Shown: piece after piece, positions 15,267 to 24,403 of the stretch
Numbering within the stretch: position 1 is the stretch's first letter
Layout of the letters: every line of letters begins with the position of its first letter
DNA from: Sulfurovum sp.
GTDB lineage: Bacteria > Campylobacterota > Campylobacteria > Campylobacterales > Sulfurovaceae
DNA: 35,070 nt
Assembly: GCA_027065815.1 (NCBI GenBank)
Contig: JAMONL010000160.1
Span: 1 to 35,070 of the forward strand
Reading direction: 5' to 3'
Program-made: the position numbers and the translations under genes
The notes under the pieces: generated by a model
Told to the model about the DNA's origin: nothing
Databases searched by the model: none
Seen by the model: only the letters and a program-made list of their open reading frames with translations

Positions 15267-16022
15267 CTATGCTTTCACCATCTTACGTCTCATATAAGCG
15301 ATCTTGGTCTGTAGCGGCAACTCTTTGGGGCAGTGGTCTTCACAGCCCATCAAAGACATACATCCAAAGACACCGTTGTCATCACCGATGAGTTCATAAA
15401 ACTCTGCATCTGTTCTCTCATCATGAGGATCAATGGCAAAACGTGCTGTTCTATTCAAACCTACTGCACCTACAAAATCTTCTCTCATGATCTTGGTGGA
15501 ACAGGAAGCAAGACAGATACCGCACTCAATACATCGGTCAAGGTCAAAGACTGCCTGTGCATCTTCCGGTTCGATCGGTTTTTCGATGGCCGCGATGTCT
15601 GTTTTTTCTTTGGTATGTATCCAGCTTTCCACCTTTTTACTCATGGCATTCATCCAGTTTCCGGTATCTACGGAAAGATCTTTGATATGTTTGAAAGTAG
15701 GAAGAGGCAAAAGTGTGATCTTACCGTCTTCAAACTCATTGGTACGTGTTTTACAAGCCAGTCTGGGCTTACCATTCACAACCATGGAACAGGATCCGCA
15801 GATCCCTGCACGACAGACAAAGTCAAAAGAGAGATGGTGATCCATGGTAGACCATATTTTAATAAGTGCGATATACAATGTCATTCCGGGAGTCTCTATC
15901 AGTTTGTAGGTTTGATACTCTGGTGTATCATTTTTATTTTGGGAGTTATATCTGAAAACAGTGATCTCGATCTCTCTATACCCTTCTGTATTTTCCTCTA
16001 CTTGAGTACTTTTATTAATCAT
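15267..16022 (-). CDS. frdB: Fumarate reductase iron-sulfur subunit
   Basis: The 251-residue subunit carries electrons between the cytochrome b and flavoprotein subunits. It has an N-terminal plant-type [2Fe-2S] site (C-R-A-G-I-C-G-S-C then C 12 positions later), a [4Fe-4S] site [11 protein letters not shown], and a site with [12 protein letters not shown]. It overlaps the 3' end of frdA by 8 bases. The frdC-frdA-frdB order is that of Wolinella and Campylobacter. Frd and Sdh cannot be told apart by motif alone; the physiological direction is inferred from the lineage. Confidence 0.92.
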   Translation of the reverse strand: MINKSTQVEENTEGYREIEITVFRYNSQNKNDTPEYQTYKLIETPGMTLYIALIKIWSTMDHHLSFDFVCRAGICGSCSMVVNGKPRLACKTRTNEFEDGKITLLPLPTFKHIKDLSVDTGNWMNAMSKKVESWIHTKEKTDIAAIEKPIEPEDAQAVFDLDRCIECGICLASCSTKIMREDFVGAVGLNRTARFAIDPHDERTDAEFYELIGDDNGVFGCMSLMGCEDHCPKELPLQTKIAYMRRKMVKA

Positions 16023-18000
16023 ATCCCACTCCTACTCTCTCATTTTTTCTTTTATAGTCTTTTGGCAGATCATAATCCATCAAAGCTTCCTGCATTGTAA
16101 AACGGTCTACCGAACCCAAAGTCTCTTTGATCTTTACGATCTCTTCTTCTCTTTTTTTACTAAGCGGATTTAAGACAATAGCACCTTTTTTCCCATATCC
16201 TCTAAAGGCCGGAGGCATTTCCATTTTAGAGATATCCAATGCCTCATAGCTGAGTGTCGGCATCGTGTCATTTGGATTGACCCAGGTTGCAATGGTTCTT
16301 TTCAGCCAATTAATATCATCTCTTTTGGTATAATCTTCACGGAAATGTGCTCCCCTGCTCTCAGTCCTGTCCAATGCACCCTTCGCAACACAAAGTGCAA
16401 GTTTAAGCATCTTTGTAACACGATAGGCTTCATTCAGTTCAGGGTTGTTACAGAGTGACTTATCTGTCACCGTGATCTCTTTGACCATTTTTAGCAGATC
16501 TTCAAGTTCATTGACTGCATCATTAAGATCTTTTCCGTTACGGAAAACGCCTACTTTTTCCTGCATAATAGTACGCATTCTGTCTTTAATATCGAAAATA
16601 TTTCTACCGCCGTCATAAGAGAGTATCTCTTGGAGATACTCCCGTTGTGCTTCAAGAAACTTCTCAATAGTGAAAGTATTGGTATTAAGGTGTGTATTGG
16701 CACAGTATTCTGCAAAATATTCACCTACGATCATCCCTGCGACCACCGCTTCAGAGACTGAGTTTCCACCCAATCTGTTGAATCCGTGCAGATCCCAACA
16801 GGCTGCTTCTCCTGAACAGAAAAGTCCTTTCAACGTAGGCGTCTCTCCTGTAGGTTTCACACGAATACCGCCCATAGAGTAATGCTGCATAGGTAAGACA
16901 GGCATCCAGCCTTTTTCCCCTTCATCTGCCGGATCGATCCCGTTGAATGTTTTTGAGATATCCTGGACATCATGCAGATTTTTTTCAATATGTTCACGTC
17001 CCAGAATGGAAATATCCAGCCAAAGGTGATCCCCGTACGGAGATTTCACACCTTTCCCTTTACGGATATGTTCTATCATTCTCCTGCTGACAACGTCACG
17101 GGATGCCAACTCTTTCTTCTCCGGTTCATAATCCGGCATAAAACGGTACCCATCCTTATCACGAAGCACACCTCCATCACCACGGCATCCCTCGGTAAGA
17201 AGAATACCTGAAGGAACGATCGGTGTAGGGTGGAACTGCACGGCTTCCATATTGCCCAGTTGAACAATACCTGTTTCAAGTGCAATGGCTATACCGATCC
17301 CCTTACAGATGATCGCATTAGTGGATTGCTTATAGATACGTCCGTATCCTCCTGTCGCGATCATCGTACCTCTGGCAACATAGGCTATAAGTTCACCTGA
17401 GATCAAATCTCTTGCTATAACTCCCGAACAGATACCACTCTCATGAATGATCGAGATCGCCTCTTTTTTATCGTGTATCTCCACATCTCTCTTCAACGCT
17501 TCATTCGCAACGGCATAAAGCATAGTATGTCCTGTGGCATCGGAGGTGTAACAGGTACGCCATTTTTTTGTACCTCCAAAATCTCTTGCATTGATAAGAC
17601 CATGCGCTTCATCTTTCTCTACGATCGTCTCTTTCTGCCCATTGATGATCACTTCTCTTGGACCTTTTCCGATCCGGTTCCAGGGCACACCCCAGGCCGC
17701 CAGTTCACGAATGGCTTTGGGTGCGGTGGTCACGAACATACGAGCAACGTCCTGGTCACACCCCCAGTCTGATCCTTTTACCGTATCGGCAAAGTGTATA
17801 TCTTCATTGTCTCCCTCACCTTTAATGGTATTTCCCAAACTTGCCTGCATCCCGCCCTGGGCTGCTGCTGAATGTGAACGTTTTACCGGAACCATGGAGA
17901 TCACAATGGTATCCAAGCCTTTGTCTCTGGCTGCAATAGCCGAACGCAGACCGGCCAATCCTCCCCCGACGATCAGGGCATCTGTATAGATTATCTTCAT
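16015..18000 (-). CDS. frdA: Fumarate reductase flavoprotein subunit
   Basis: The 661-residue catalytic subunit binds FAD covalently and reduces fumarate (or oxidises succinate). The FAD-binding N-terminus [11 protein letters not shown] and the histidine loop H-S-A-A-A-Q-G-G (covalent FAD site) are present, as are [10 protein letters not shown] in the substrate region and R-G-A-H-F-R-E-D in the C-terminal domain. Length fits Wolinella FrdA. The start ATG overlaps frdC by 4 bases. The complex sits on the inner face of the cytoplasmic membrane and serves anaerobic respiration or the reductive TCA cycle. Confidence 0.95.
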   Translation of the reverse strand: MKIIYTDALIVGGGLAGLRSAIAARDKGLDTIVISMVPVKRSHSAAAQGGMQASLGNTIKGEGDNEDIHFADTVKGSDWGCDQDVARMFVTTAPKAIRELAAWGVPWNRIGKGPREVIINGQKETIVEKDEAHGLINARDFGGTKKWRTCYTSDATGHTMLYAVANEALKRDVEIHDKKEAISIIHESGICSGVIARDLISGELIAYVARGTMIATGGYGRIYKQSTNAIICKGIGIAIALETGIVQLGNMEAVQFHPTPIVPSGILLTEGCRGDGGVLRDKDGYRFMPDYEPEKKELASRDVVSRRMIEHIRKGKGVKSPYGDHLWLDISILGREHIEKNLHDVQDISKTFNGIDPADEGEKGWMPVLPMQHYSMGGIRVKPTGETPTLKGLFCSGEAACWDLHGFNRLGGNSVSEAVVAGMIVGEYFAEYCANTHLNTNTFTIEKFLEAQREYLQEILSYDGGRNIFDIKDRMRTIMQEKVGVFRNGKDLNDAVNELEDLLKMVKEITVTDKSLCNNPELNEAYRVTKMLKLALCVAKGALDRTESRGAHFREDYTKRDDINWLKRTIATWVNPNDTMPTLSYEALDISKMEMPPAFRGYGKKGAIVLNPLSKKREEEIVKIKETLGSVDRFTMQEALMDYDLPKDYKRKNERVGVGYD

Positions 18001-18758
18001 TTTATTTTCTCCATAACATATCTGCTTCCATAGTCAGACTGATGGTCATATCCTATTTTCATATAACTTGCGAGTGAAACCAGACCAATAAACAAATAAA
18101 CAGCGATCAGTACTTTAATAATCAGCTTTGATCTCTTACGGTTCTTACGTGGATCTTTGCCATCGAACCATCCCCACTTGATGATCAGTCTGTATACCCC
18201 GACCCAGGCATGCATTACTACCGAGACAAGTAAAAGCAAATACATCGGCCACATCCAGTCCGAGAATATTCTGTCCGCGGATGCGTATGGTCCTATTTTC
18301 TCCGGTGAAGTCATCATCATATAGAGGTGGATGGAACCAAGAAAGAACATAGCGAACCCTGTGGTGATCTGAATGAACCAGAGGTTTGTATCCTGATGAT
18401 TTAAAAGTTCTCTGTGCGCGCGATAACGCTGATACTCTTTATAAGAAGCCGGAAATTTACGCATAGCAAGAAAAGCATGAAAAATGAACATAGAAAAGAT
18501 CACCATAGCCAACGCCGTGATGATCAAAGGTTCCCCTCCTTCGATAAAGGGTTCCCCTTCAAATAATTTTGTCAATCTGTACATGGCTTCTTTGCCAAAC
18601 AAGATTGAAGATTCAAATAGAATGTGGAAAGTAATGAAAAGTGCCAGAAAAAGCCCTGTTACACTTTGCAGGAAGTCCAGTTTTGCAGGTATTCTACTTT
18701 TTTTCCCAAAGTTATTTTTACCTGTTAAAAGTTCAACGGTATTATCTTTTTGAGACAT
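17997..18758 (-). CDS. frdC: Fumarate reductase cytochrome b subunit
   Basis: The 253-residue integral membrane protein has five hydrophobic helices and carries the haem and quinone sites. Histidines in membrane segments include T-F-H-I-L-F, F-H-A-F-L-A, L-G-S-I-H-L-Y and [10 protein letters not shown], consistent with the di-haem Wolinella-type FrdC. It is first of frdCAB; the ATG has AAAGGATAACA before it, and an extended -10 box lies upstream. Confidence 0.93.
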   Translation of the reverse strand: MSQKDNTVELLTGKNNFGKKSRIPAKLDFLQSVTGLFLALFITFHILFESSILFGKEAMYRLTKLFEGEPFIEGGEPLIITALAMVIFSMFIFHAFLAMRKFPASYKEYQRYRAHRELLNHQDTNLWFIQITTGFAMFFLGSIHLYMMMTSPEKIGPYASADRIFSDWMWPMYLLLLVSVVMHAWVGVYRLIIKWGWFDGKDPRKNRKRSKLIIKVLIAVYLFIGLVSLASYMKIGYDHQSDYGSRYVMEKIK

Positions 18759-18784
18759 TGTTATCCTTTTATTTGTGTTGTTGG

Positions 18785-18793
18785 ATTATAACA
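18785..18793 (-). promoter_or_regulatory. Extended -10 promoter of frdCAB
   Basis: On the minus strand TGT-TATAAT (TATAAT at plus 18785-18790) forms an extended -10 element 27 bases before the frdC ATG. TTGACA occurs farther upstream, but about 29 bases away, too far to be the partner -35 box. Confidence 0.5.
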
Positions 18794-18904
18794 AGATTTA
18801 ATTTTAAATGTACAAAAAGTGTCAAAAAAACGCTATTTCTCCAATATATATATTTTTTCTGATTTTTTAGCATGCTGTAAGCACTCTTTTACTCTTTAAT
18901 TTGA

Positions 18905-18910
18905 TATAAT
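18905..18910 (+). promoter_or_regulatory. -10 box of adk
   Basis: TATAAT at 18905-18910 lies 22 bases before the adk ATG at 18933, with AAAGGAG (18921-18927) as ribosome binding site, so the 5' leader would be very short. Confidence 0.5.
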
Positions 18911-18932
18911 TAAAAATATCAAAGGAGTGGTA

Positions 18933-19505
18933 ATGCCAAAAAAACTAATTTTGCTTATTGGAGCACCAGGCTCAGGAAAATCAACTGATGCTAAAATGAT
19001 CGCAGAGAAACATTCAGGAAATATTACGAGTTATTCAACTGGAGATCTCATCAAAAAAGAGATTGAAAAGGGAACTGCTGTTGGAAATATTGCAAAAAGT
19101 TTTGTTAATAAGGGTAACCTTGTCCCTACCGGAATTGTTGTTGAATTAATCGTTGATGCGGTCAATAATGCTCCCACACCTGTTGTGTTGCTTGATGGAT
19201 TCCCGGGTAAAGAGAAACAGCTGCAGTACTTCTGTGATTATATTTTCAACAATGACAAGATTAATATTATATCTGTCCTTGAGATCAAAGTCAATGAGGC
19301 GCTAGCCAAAGAGCGCTGGTTGGCATCAGGAAGAAGTGAAGAAGTATTTGAACATGAGATGAAATCATACAAAGAATCACTTGCTGAAATTGAAGCACAT
19401 TATGCAAATCAAAATATATTGAAAGTGATCGATGGGGAGAGAGATCTCGATACTGTCATAGCAGATATTGATACCTACCTTCAAAATATCTGTACAAGCA
19501 TCTAA
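18933..19505 (+). CDS. adk: Adenylate kinase, short form
   Basis: The 190-residue enzyme interconverts ATP + AMP and 2 ADP. The P-loop G-A-P-G-S-G-K-S-T is near the N-terminus, the AMP-binding region has S-T-G-D-L-I-K-K-E, and L-D-G-F-P-G follows. The zinc-type LID seen in long Adk is absent, as in Helicobacter Adk. I choose ATG 18933 because GGAG ends 5 bases before it; the in-frame GTG at 18927 overlaps that Shine-Dalgarno site. The gene stands alone between the divergent frd operon and the convergent murC. Confidence 0.92.
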   Translation: MPKKLILLIGAPGSGKSTDAKMIAEKHSGNITSYSTGDLIKKEIEKGTAVGNIAKSFVNKGNLVPTGIVVELIVDAVNNAPTPVVLLDGFPGKEKQLQYFCDYIFNNDKINIISVLEIKVNEALAKERWLASGRSEEVFEHEMKSYKESLAEIEAHYANQNILKVIDGERDLDTVIADIDTYLQNICTSI

Positions 19506-19529
19506 TATAATTAAGTACCTTAGAGATGG

Positions 19530-19544
19530 ACGCAGATCATGCGT
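19530..19544. terminator. Small hairpin between convergent adk and murC
   Basis: ACGCA (19530-19534) - GATCA - TGCGT (19540-19544) forms a 5-base stem in the 53-base gap between two converging genes, followed on the plus strand by a T-rich stretch ending in TTTT at 19557-19560. It is a plausible but weak terminator. Confidence 0.35.
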
Positions 19545-19558
19545 TTATCTTATCAATT

Positions 19559-20881
19559 TTACGCTTCTCCACGTATCTGATAAGTGATATCCCCTGCACC
19601 GAAGGATGTCACAAGTCCCTGCTCATAGGTACGGATAACATGACCATCTTTATATACTTTCACAATACAGTCTTCTTTCGTGACCGAGTCTGCCATAAGC
19701 AGTTTATATCGGCTGAATGCTCCTTTAAGGTCTATCTCTATCGGAAGTTCACCCGCTGACCAGATAGGAAGAATGACAAGCTCATCAACCCCTTTAAAAC
19801 ACTCTACAAAAGCCATAAGGTTATCAATGGTTCTGGTATATTTATGCGGCTGCCAGATCACATTCAGGGTATTAAAATCACGTAGACTTTTATATGCCTG
19901 TAAAGATTCCATGGTCACTCTTATCTCCGTCGGATGATGACCGTAATCATCTATTACCACCATTGTTTCGTTATTTTGAACAATGTCAAAACGTTTTTTG
20001 ATCCCTTTGTAATTCAATAGATGGACGCGGATATCTTCCAGGTCTTCTCCAAGTTCCAGTGCAGCCAAAATGGCAAGTGCCGCATCCAAAGCAATATGAT
20101 TACCGAAGCCAAAAACATCAAAAGTACCCAGATCCAAAAGTTCAAACCTTGTATGGGGTTCCCCATGGATAAGAATAAATTCTATATTTTGGATATCTTT
20201 TGACGGATAGAGTTTAATACTTTCAAAATCCAAAGAAGCCAAAAATTCATCTTCTGCATTGATCACACGTGTTTTTGCCAGAGATAAAAAGTTTCTATAC
20301 GCATTGTAAAAACGTTCTTCATCATACTCGTAATACTCCATATGCTCCGGTTCAACATTGGTCACGATGGCAAGCGTCGGGTTTGAGTTAAGAAAACTTT
20401 CATCACTCTCATCTGCTTCAAAGACCACTCTGTCATTCGGATAATTACGGACATTCGATCCGAATTCTTTAGAGATCGCACCGATCAGAGCATTAGATTC
20501 AAGGATGATGGAAGCCAGCATTGCTGACGTTGTACTTTTACCATGGGCACCCCCGACCGCATAGACTTCCTTGTCTTTCAATATCGGTTTGAGTGCTTCT
20601 TTACGTGACAGTAAAGTGATACCCAGTTCTTTTGCCTTTTGATACTCAGGATTTGTAGGACGTACCGCTGCAGAGTAAACAACAATGTCTACACCTTCGA
20701 CAGCATCTTCATGATGAGGAATGGTGATCTTTGCGCCAAAACTGGTCGCCAGATCATTAGTGATCTCCGTCTGTTTAATGTCAGAACCGGAGATCCTGTG
20801 TCCGTCATTATGAAGAAATTTTGCCAAAGCAGAGAGCCCAATACCGCCGATACCGATAAAATGTATTTTTTTTGTCTCCAT
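19559..20881 (-). CDS. murC: UDP-N-acetylmuramate--L-alanine ligase
   Basis: The 440-residue cytoplasmic ligase adds L-Ala to UDP-MurNAc in peptidoglycan synthesis. It has an N-terminal Rossmann-like domain I-H-F-I-G-I-G-G-I-G-L-S-A-L-A, the ATP loop V-G-G-A-H-G-K-S-T-T-S-A-M-L, the central F-E-A-D-E-S-D-E-S-F, N-V-E-P-E-H-M-E-Y-Y and the C-terminal V-I-D-D-Y-G-H-H-P-T-E-I. The usual G-T-H-G-K-T-T-T is written G-A-H-G-K-S-T-T here, a conservative variation. It follows the hypothetical gene at 20886 after 4 bases and ends an operon starting at the aminotransferase. Confidence 0.95.
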   Translation of the reverse strand: METKKIHFIGIGGIGLSALAKFLHNDGHRISGSDIKQTEITNDLATSFGAKITIPHHEDAVEGVDIVVYSAAVRPTNPEYQKAKELGITLLSRKEALKPILKDKEVYAVGGAHGKSTTSAMLASIILESNALIGAISKEFGSNVRNYPNDRVVFEADESDESFLNSNPTLAIVTNVEPEHMEYYEYDEERFYNAYRNFLSLAKTRVINAEDEFLASLDFESIKLYPSKDIQNIEFILIHGEPHTRFELLDLGTFDVFGFGNHIALDAALAILAALELGEDLEDIRVHLLNYKGIKKRFDIVQNNETMVVIDDYGHHPTEIRVTMESLQAYKSLRDFNTLNVIWQPHKYTRTIDNLMAFVECFKGVDELVILPIWSAGELPIEIDLKGAFSRYKLLMADSVTKEDCIVKVYKDGHVIRTYEQGLVTSFGAGDITYQIRGEA

Positions 20882-20885
20882 GCTG

Positions 20886-21485
20886 TTACTTCTTATCTTC
20901 TTCTAACACTTTCAACGCCTCTTCTCCCTCTTTTACATATCTTGCAAACATGGTCAACAAAATATCATTGGGTTGAACAAAAGTTTGAATGAAAAAGGCC
21001 AAAGGATCATTTTCGTCAATATAGCTTACATCCACCATATTCTCAATAAAGTCATCAAAACTGTTCCCGGCCATCACTGCACAGGCATGGATCATCATGG
21101 CATCTTTAAGCACTTTGTGATCGATGGTGTGATGCAGCACAAGGAACATCTCTTTGGCTCCTTTTTTATCATTCTCGGAATAACGCTGGATCGCATGCTC
21201 GTAAATGGCTCTTGCAATCGCTCTCTCTTCAACATCGTTTGTCACATCAAAGTTTTTATGTTCAGCAAGATACTCTGCCAATTTATCAAAAGATGTGTTT
21301 ACAATGAAAGTAAAAATTTCATTGATCTCATCTTCAGGTGCTTCGATCACAAGCTGTGCATCCAAAAGCTGATATCCTTTGGCGATAGACTCTTCATTTT
21401 TACACTCTTCTTCCAGTCTTTTAATATTCGCTAAAAACTCTGGGTCTTTCTTCAACTCTTCTACATGTATTTCCGGCATTTCCAT
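20886..21485 (-). CDS. Conserved helical hypothetical protein between dapC-like gene and murC
   Basis: The 199-residue acidic protein is almost wholly helical by pattern, without signal peptide or membrane segment. It begins M-E-M-P-E-I-H-V-E-E-L and has a helix-repeat look (A-I-A-R-A-I-Y-E-H-A-I-Q-R-Y, K-E-M-F-L-V-L-H-H-T-I, A-M-M-I-H-A-C-A-V-M-A-G). I recognise no catalytic motif. The ATG overlaps the aminotransferase stop by one base and the stop is 4 bases from murC, so it belongs to a cell-wall precursor operon. An adaptor or regulatory role is only a guess. Confidence 0.75.
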   Translation of the reverse strand: MEMPEIHVEELKKDPEFLANIKRLEEECKNEESIAKGYQLLDAQLVIEAPEDEINEIFTFIVNTSFDKLAEYLAEHKNFDVTNDVEERAIARAIYEHAIQRYSENDKKGAKEMFLVLHHTIDHKVLKDAMMIHACAVMAGNSFDDFIENMVDVSYIDENDPLAFFIQTFVQPNDILLTMFARYVKEGEEALKVLEEDKK

Positions 21486-22612
21486 TATTTACTCTCCATT
21501 GCTGATTTTATGCGTTCCAACGCTTCTCTTGTCTTGTCTGCTTCATATACCAATGCCAGTCTGACATAGCCTTTTCCTTCACCTTCGCGTCCGAGGAATG
21601 AACCGGGGATCACCTTCAGATTATAGTTTTCATACAGTTTAACTGTAAAATTGATCTCATCAGCTACTTTTAGCCAAATGTAAAAGGTTGCCTCCGGCGC
21701 TTCCACCCCCAGCACTTCTTTCGCGATCTCAAAGTTCTTTTTATACTTCTCTCTGAAACCATTGACATGCTCCTGGTCTGCCCATGCTGTAGCTGCAGCT
21801 TCCTGTAAAGGCAGTGGCGATGCGCAGCCGACATAGGTTCTGTAGACCATGTAGTTTTTCAATATCTCCGCATCACCTGCAATAAAACCTGAACGCAGCC
21901 CCGGAGCAGAAGAACGTTTTGAGATGGAATTGATCACCAGTATATTTTTAAACTCTGTATTACCTGCTTCGATACTTGCATTCAAAAGTGACGGCAGGGG
22001 GTCATTCAGGTAGAGGTCGGCATAACACTCATCATTCATAAGTACAAAATCATGTTTCAATGCGAGTTCTACCCATTTTTTAAGATCATCCATTAGCATC
22101 ACGGAAGAGGTTGGATTGTTCGGTGAGTTCAAAATGACAAAGTCTGCTTTTTCCAAAGCTTCTTCATCCACTTCCGGCTGAAAATCATTGATTTCATTTA
22201 AATTCAGGTAAATTACTTCTGCTCTGCACGCTTTTGCAGCCCCTTCATAGATCTGGTAAAAAGGATTGGGGAAGACCATCACGGGATCTTTCACATCATG
22301 CAGTAAAAATTGCGGAAAGTTAAAAAGTACTTCTCTCGTTCCAAAAGTAGGGATTATCTGAGCATTGTCGAGGTGAAGGTCAAAACGTTTTTCAAGATAG
22401 GTCAACATACCTTCACGAAGTGATACTTCACCAGATGTTTTAGGGTATTTATTAAGCAGAGAAACATTCTGTTTTAATGCATCCAGTATAAATGCCGGTG
22501 TAGCAAACTGAGGCTCACCAATAGTTAAAGAAAGTGCCGAATATTTAGCATTTGGTACTATATTTTCAAGAAGTCTATTGAGTTTCTCAAAGGGATAGGT
22601 TTCAAAGTTCAT
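21485..22612 (-). CDS. dapC: Class I aminotransferase, probable succinyldiaminopimelate transaminase
   Basis: The 375-residue PLP enzyme of fold type I has N-S-P-N-N-P-T-S (substrate-carboxylate loop), an aspartate/tyrosine pair in M-N-D-E-C-Y, and the PLP lysine in S-I-S-K-R-S-S-A-P-G-L-R-S-G-F. Campylobacterota use enzymes of this type as DapC in lysine/meso-DAP synthesis. The murC neighbour supports a peptidoglycan precursor role, but a general aspartate-type aminotransferase cannot be excluded. It is first gene of its operon, with a clear -10 box upstream. Confidence 0.75.
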   Translation of the reverse strand: MNFETYPFEKLNRLLENIVPNAKYSALSLTIGEPQFATPAFILDALKQNVSLLNKYPKTSGEVSLREGMLTYLEKRFDLHLDNAQIIPTFGTREVLFNFPQFLLHDVKDPVMVFPNPFYQIYEGAAKACRAEVIYLNLNEINDFQPEVDEEALEKADFVILNSPNNPTSSVMLMDDLKKWVELALKHDFVLMNDECYADLYLNDPLPSLLNASIEAGNTEFKNILVINSISKRSSAPGLRSGFIAGDAEILKNYMVYRTYVGCASPLPLQEAAATAWADQEHVNGFREKYKKNFEIAKEVLGVEAPEATFYIWLKVADEINFTVKLYENYNLKVIPGSFLGREGEGKGYVRLALVYEADKTREALERIKSAMESK

Positions 22613-22634
22613 TGTTGCCCTAATTTTTAAAGAG

Positions 22635-22640
22635 ATTATA
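22635..22640 (-). promoter_or_regulatory. -10 box of dapC-murC operon
   Basis: On the minus strand GATATAAT (TATAAT at plus 22635-22640) lies 22 bases before the ATG at 22612, with TTAGGG just before the start as ribosome binding site. Confidence 0.5.
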
Positions 22641-22672
22641 TCGAAGTTGGTGTTAAAAAAGGAAAGTATCTT

Positions 22673-24403
22673 TTAATATAGGGAAGTTTGACCCATATAT
22701 ACGGTGTTGCTGTTTCTCACAAGAAAAGCACCGCTATTAATATATTCACGTACTTTCTTCAATGAATTACGTGCCTGTGATTCATTGCTATATGGACCTA
22801 CAAATACTTTATATTTGTCTGTATATTCCGTATTACACTGCAAACCGAGTTTCTGTAGCTTTTCAAGATAACTTGGTGTTGGCTTTTTGACAAATGATCC
22901 CGTCTGTATATAATAATGGGTGTCTGATTTTCTCTGATACTTCTGTCTGTCTAAAGGAGATACAAGATCTTGTTGATCTGTAATAGTGGCTTTAGATACT
23001 CTTCCTCTACCTTTATAGGTCACCAGCCATTTCATAATATTGTTTTGCAGAGCAGATGCTCTCCAATTTCCTTTTTTGGTATTGACCAAAATAACAACCG
23101 TATATAGTCTACCGTTTTTACTTTTTACATATCCGCCGATATTCTTCACCCGCTTCAGTGTTCCTGTTTTCATCCAGGCACGATTTCTGACAACAGTACC
23201 TTTAAAACGTCTTTTGATGGTACCATCCACCCCTGCGATCGAGAGTGTATTCATCCAGCGTTGACCATATTTCAGATAAGCATGATCATACACCCCTGCC
23301 AAAACTTTTGCTGTGATCTTTGAAGTTCGGGAAAGTCCACAACCGTTATCGATATGCAGACTACCCCGTTTCAATGCCCCACGGCTTTTGAGAATGTATG
23401 TCACCGCCTGTCTCCCTTTCGAGAGTGTTGATGGGGCACCATACAGCTTCGCTCCAAGCAGAAGCATTAGATGTCTGGCATAAAGGTTGTTGGATTTTTT
23501 GGCCGTTTTGGAGATGATCTTCTCCAGAGGTTTGGAATAGTGCGTAAAAAGCTCTTTGGCATTCTTAGGGATTCTATTTAGACGGAAGCCGCCATTGACA
23601 ACAACACCACTCTTTTGCAAAGCATCTTTCAATGCATAATAGAAAGATTTATAGGGTTTGGTGATCACTTGACAGAGATTTCGCGTAGCACATTTCTTTG
23701 AAATAGGACCTCGCAAGAGTACAATTGGTGTCTCCTGACTTTTATCTACTTTGAATGACGGCCAGGAGTAACGTCCTCGACAGGGTTTGTTGACAGGTTT
23801 GAGATTATTCACGATCTTGTAACTGCCGTCAGGGGTCTTTTTACTTACACGATTCTGTTTAGGAGATACACAGATGGTACTGATACGTTCATTGAACATC
23901 ATGGCGTCCGGCATGGCATTGTAAGGACTGTATGTATGCTGGTCAAAACCGGAATTATTTTTACTCCCCACTTTAAAATAACTTCGATCGATCACAATAT
24001 TTCCGGTAATTCTCTTGATACCTTTGGCTTTGATATTTGCCACGATCCCGGCAAGATCTCTAGACGAAAGCGTGGGATCTCCAAAACCTTTGACAAGCAG
24101 ATCACCATGAAGTACCCCGCCCTTTACTTTGCCTCTCATATAAAACTTCGTAGGCCAGCGGTAGTTAAAACCGAGCTTCAAGATCGCAGCATAGGTAGAA
24201 AGTACTTTGATCACTGAAGCAGGAGTACGTGCCTTGTCAGCATTGAGTGAAGCGACTACCCGGTTACTGTTCCCTGCCTCTTTGATATAGATACTGATAT
24301 CTTTTTTGGGAATACCCGATTTCTTGATAGCAGCATTGATCCCTGCCGGAAGGGCATGGATCAAAGTGGAGAGTAGAAACAAGACCACTAATATTTTTTT
24401 CAC
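22673..24403 (-). CDS. dacB: PBP4-type D-alanyl-D-alanine carboxypeptidase/endopeptidase with C-terminal SPOR domain
   Basis: The 576-residue protein has a signal peptide (M-K-K-I-L-V-V-L-F-L-L-S-T-L-I-H-A) and a class C low-mass PBP domain: S-x-x-K in T-P-A-S-V-I-K-V-L, S-x-N in K-K-S-N-N-L-Y and K-T-G in W-M-K-T-G-T-L-K. It trims or cleaves peptidoglycan peptides in the periplasm. After a linker, residues about 495-570 form a SPOR domain (Y-Y-I-Q-T-G-S-F ... Y-K-V-F-V-G-P-Y-S-N-E-S-Q-A), which binds glycan strands stripped of peptides, typically at septa. The protein is rich in Lys and Arg. The ATG overlaps the upstream lyase stop by 4 bases. Confidence 0.9.
   Translation of the reverse strand: MKKILVVLFLLSTLIHALPAGINAAIKKSGIPKKDISIYIKEAGNSNRVVASLNADKARTPASVIKVLSTYAAILKLGFNYRWPTKFYMRGKVKGGVLHGDLLVKGFGDPTLSSRDLAGIVANIKAKGIKRITGNIVIDRSYFKVGSKNNSGFDQHTYSPYNAMPDAMMFNERISTICVSPKQNRVSKKTPDGSYKIVNNLKPVNKPCRGRYSWPSFKVDKSQETPIVLLRGPISKKCATRNLCQVITKPYKSFYYALKDALQKSGVVVNGGFRLNRIPKNAKELFTHYSKPLEKIISKTAKKSNNLYARHLMLLLGAKLYGAPSTLSKGRQAVTYILKSRGALKRGSLHIDNGCGLSRTSKITAKVLAGVYDHAYLKYGQRWMNTLSIAGVDGTIKRRFKGTVVRNRAWMKTGTLKRVKNIGGYVKSKNGRLYTVVILVNTKKGNWRASALQNNIMKWLVTYKGRGRVSKATITDQQDLVSPLDRQKYQRKSDTHYYIQTGSFVKKPTPSYLEKLQKLGLQCNTEYTDKYKVFVGPYSNESQARNSLKKVREYINSGAFLVRNSNTVYMGQTSLY

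Noticed and set aside
15333-16100. 255-codon open frame antisense to frdB and the frdA end
   Set aside because: It mirrors the conserved iron-sulfur gene and has the erratic Cys/Phe-rich composition of an antisense shadow.
16680-16705. TTGGCAC followed by CTGC resembling a sigma-54 promoter
   Set aside because: Spacing and second element do not fit TGGCAC-N5-TTGC, and it lies inside frdA.
18785-18830. TTGACA as -35 box for the frdCAB TATAAT
   Set aside because: The spacer is about 29 bases, far beyond the 16-18 needed; the extended -10 is the better explanation.
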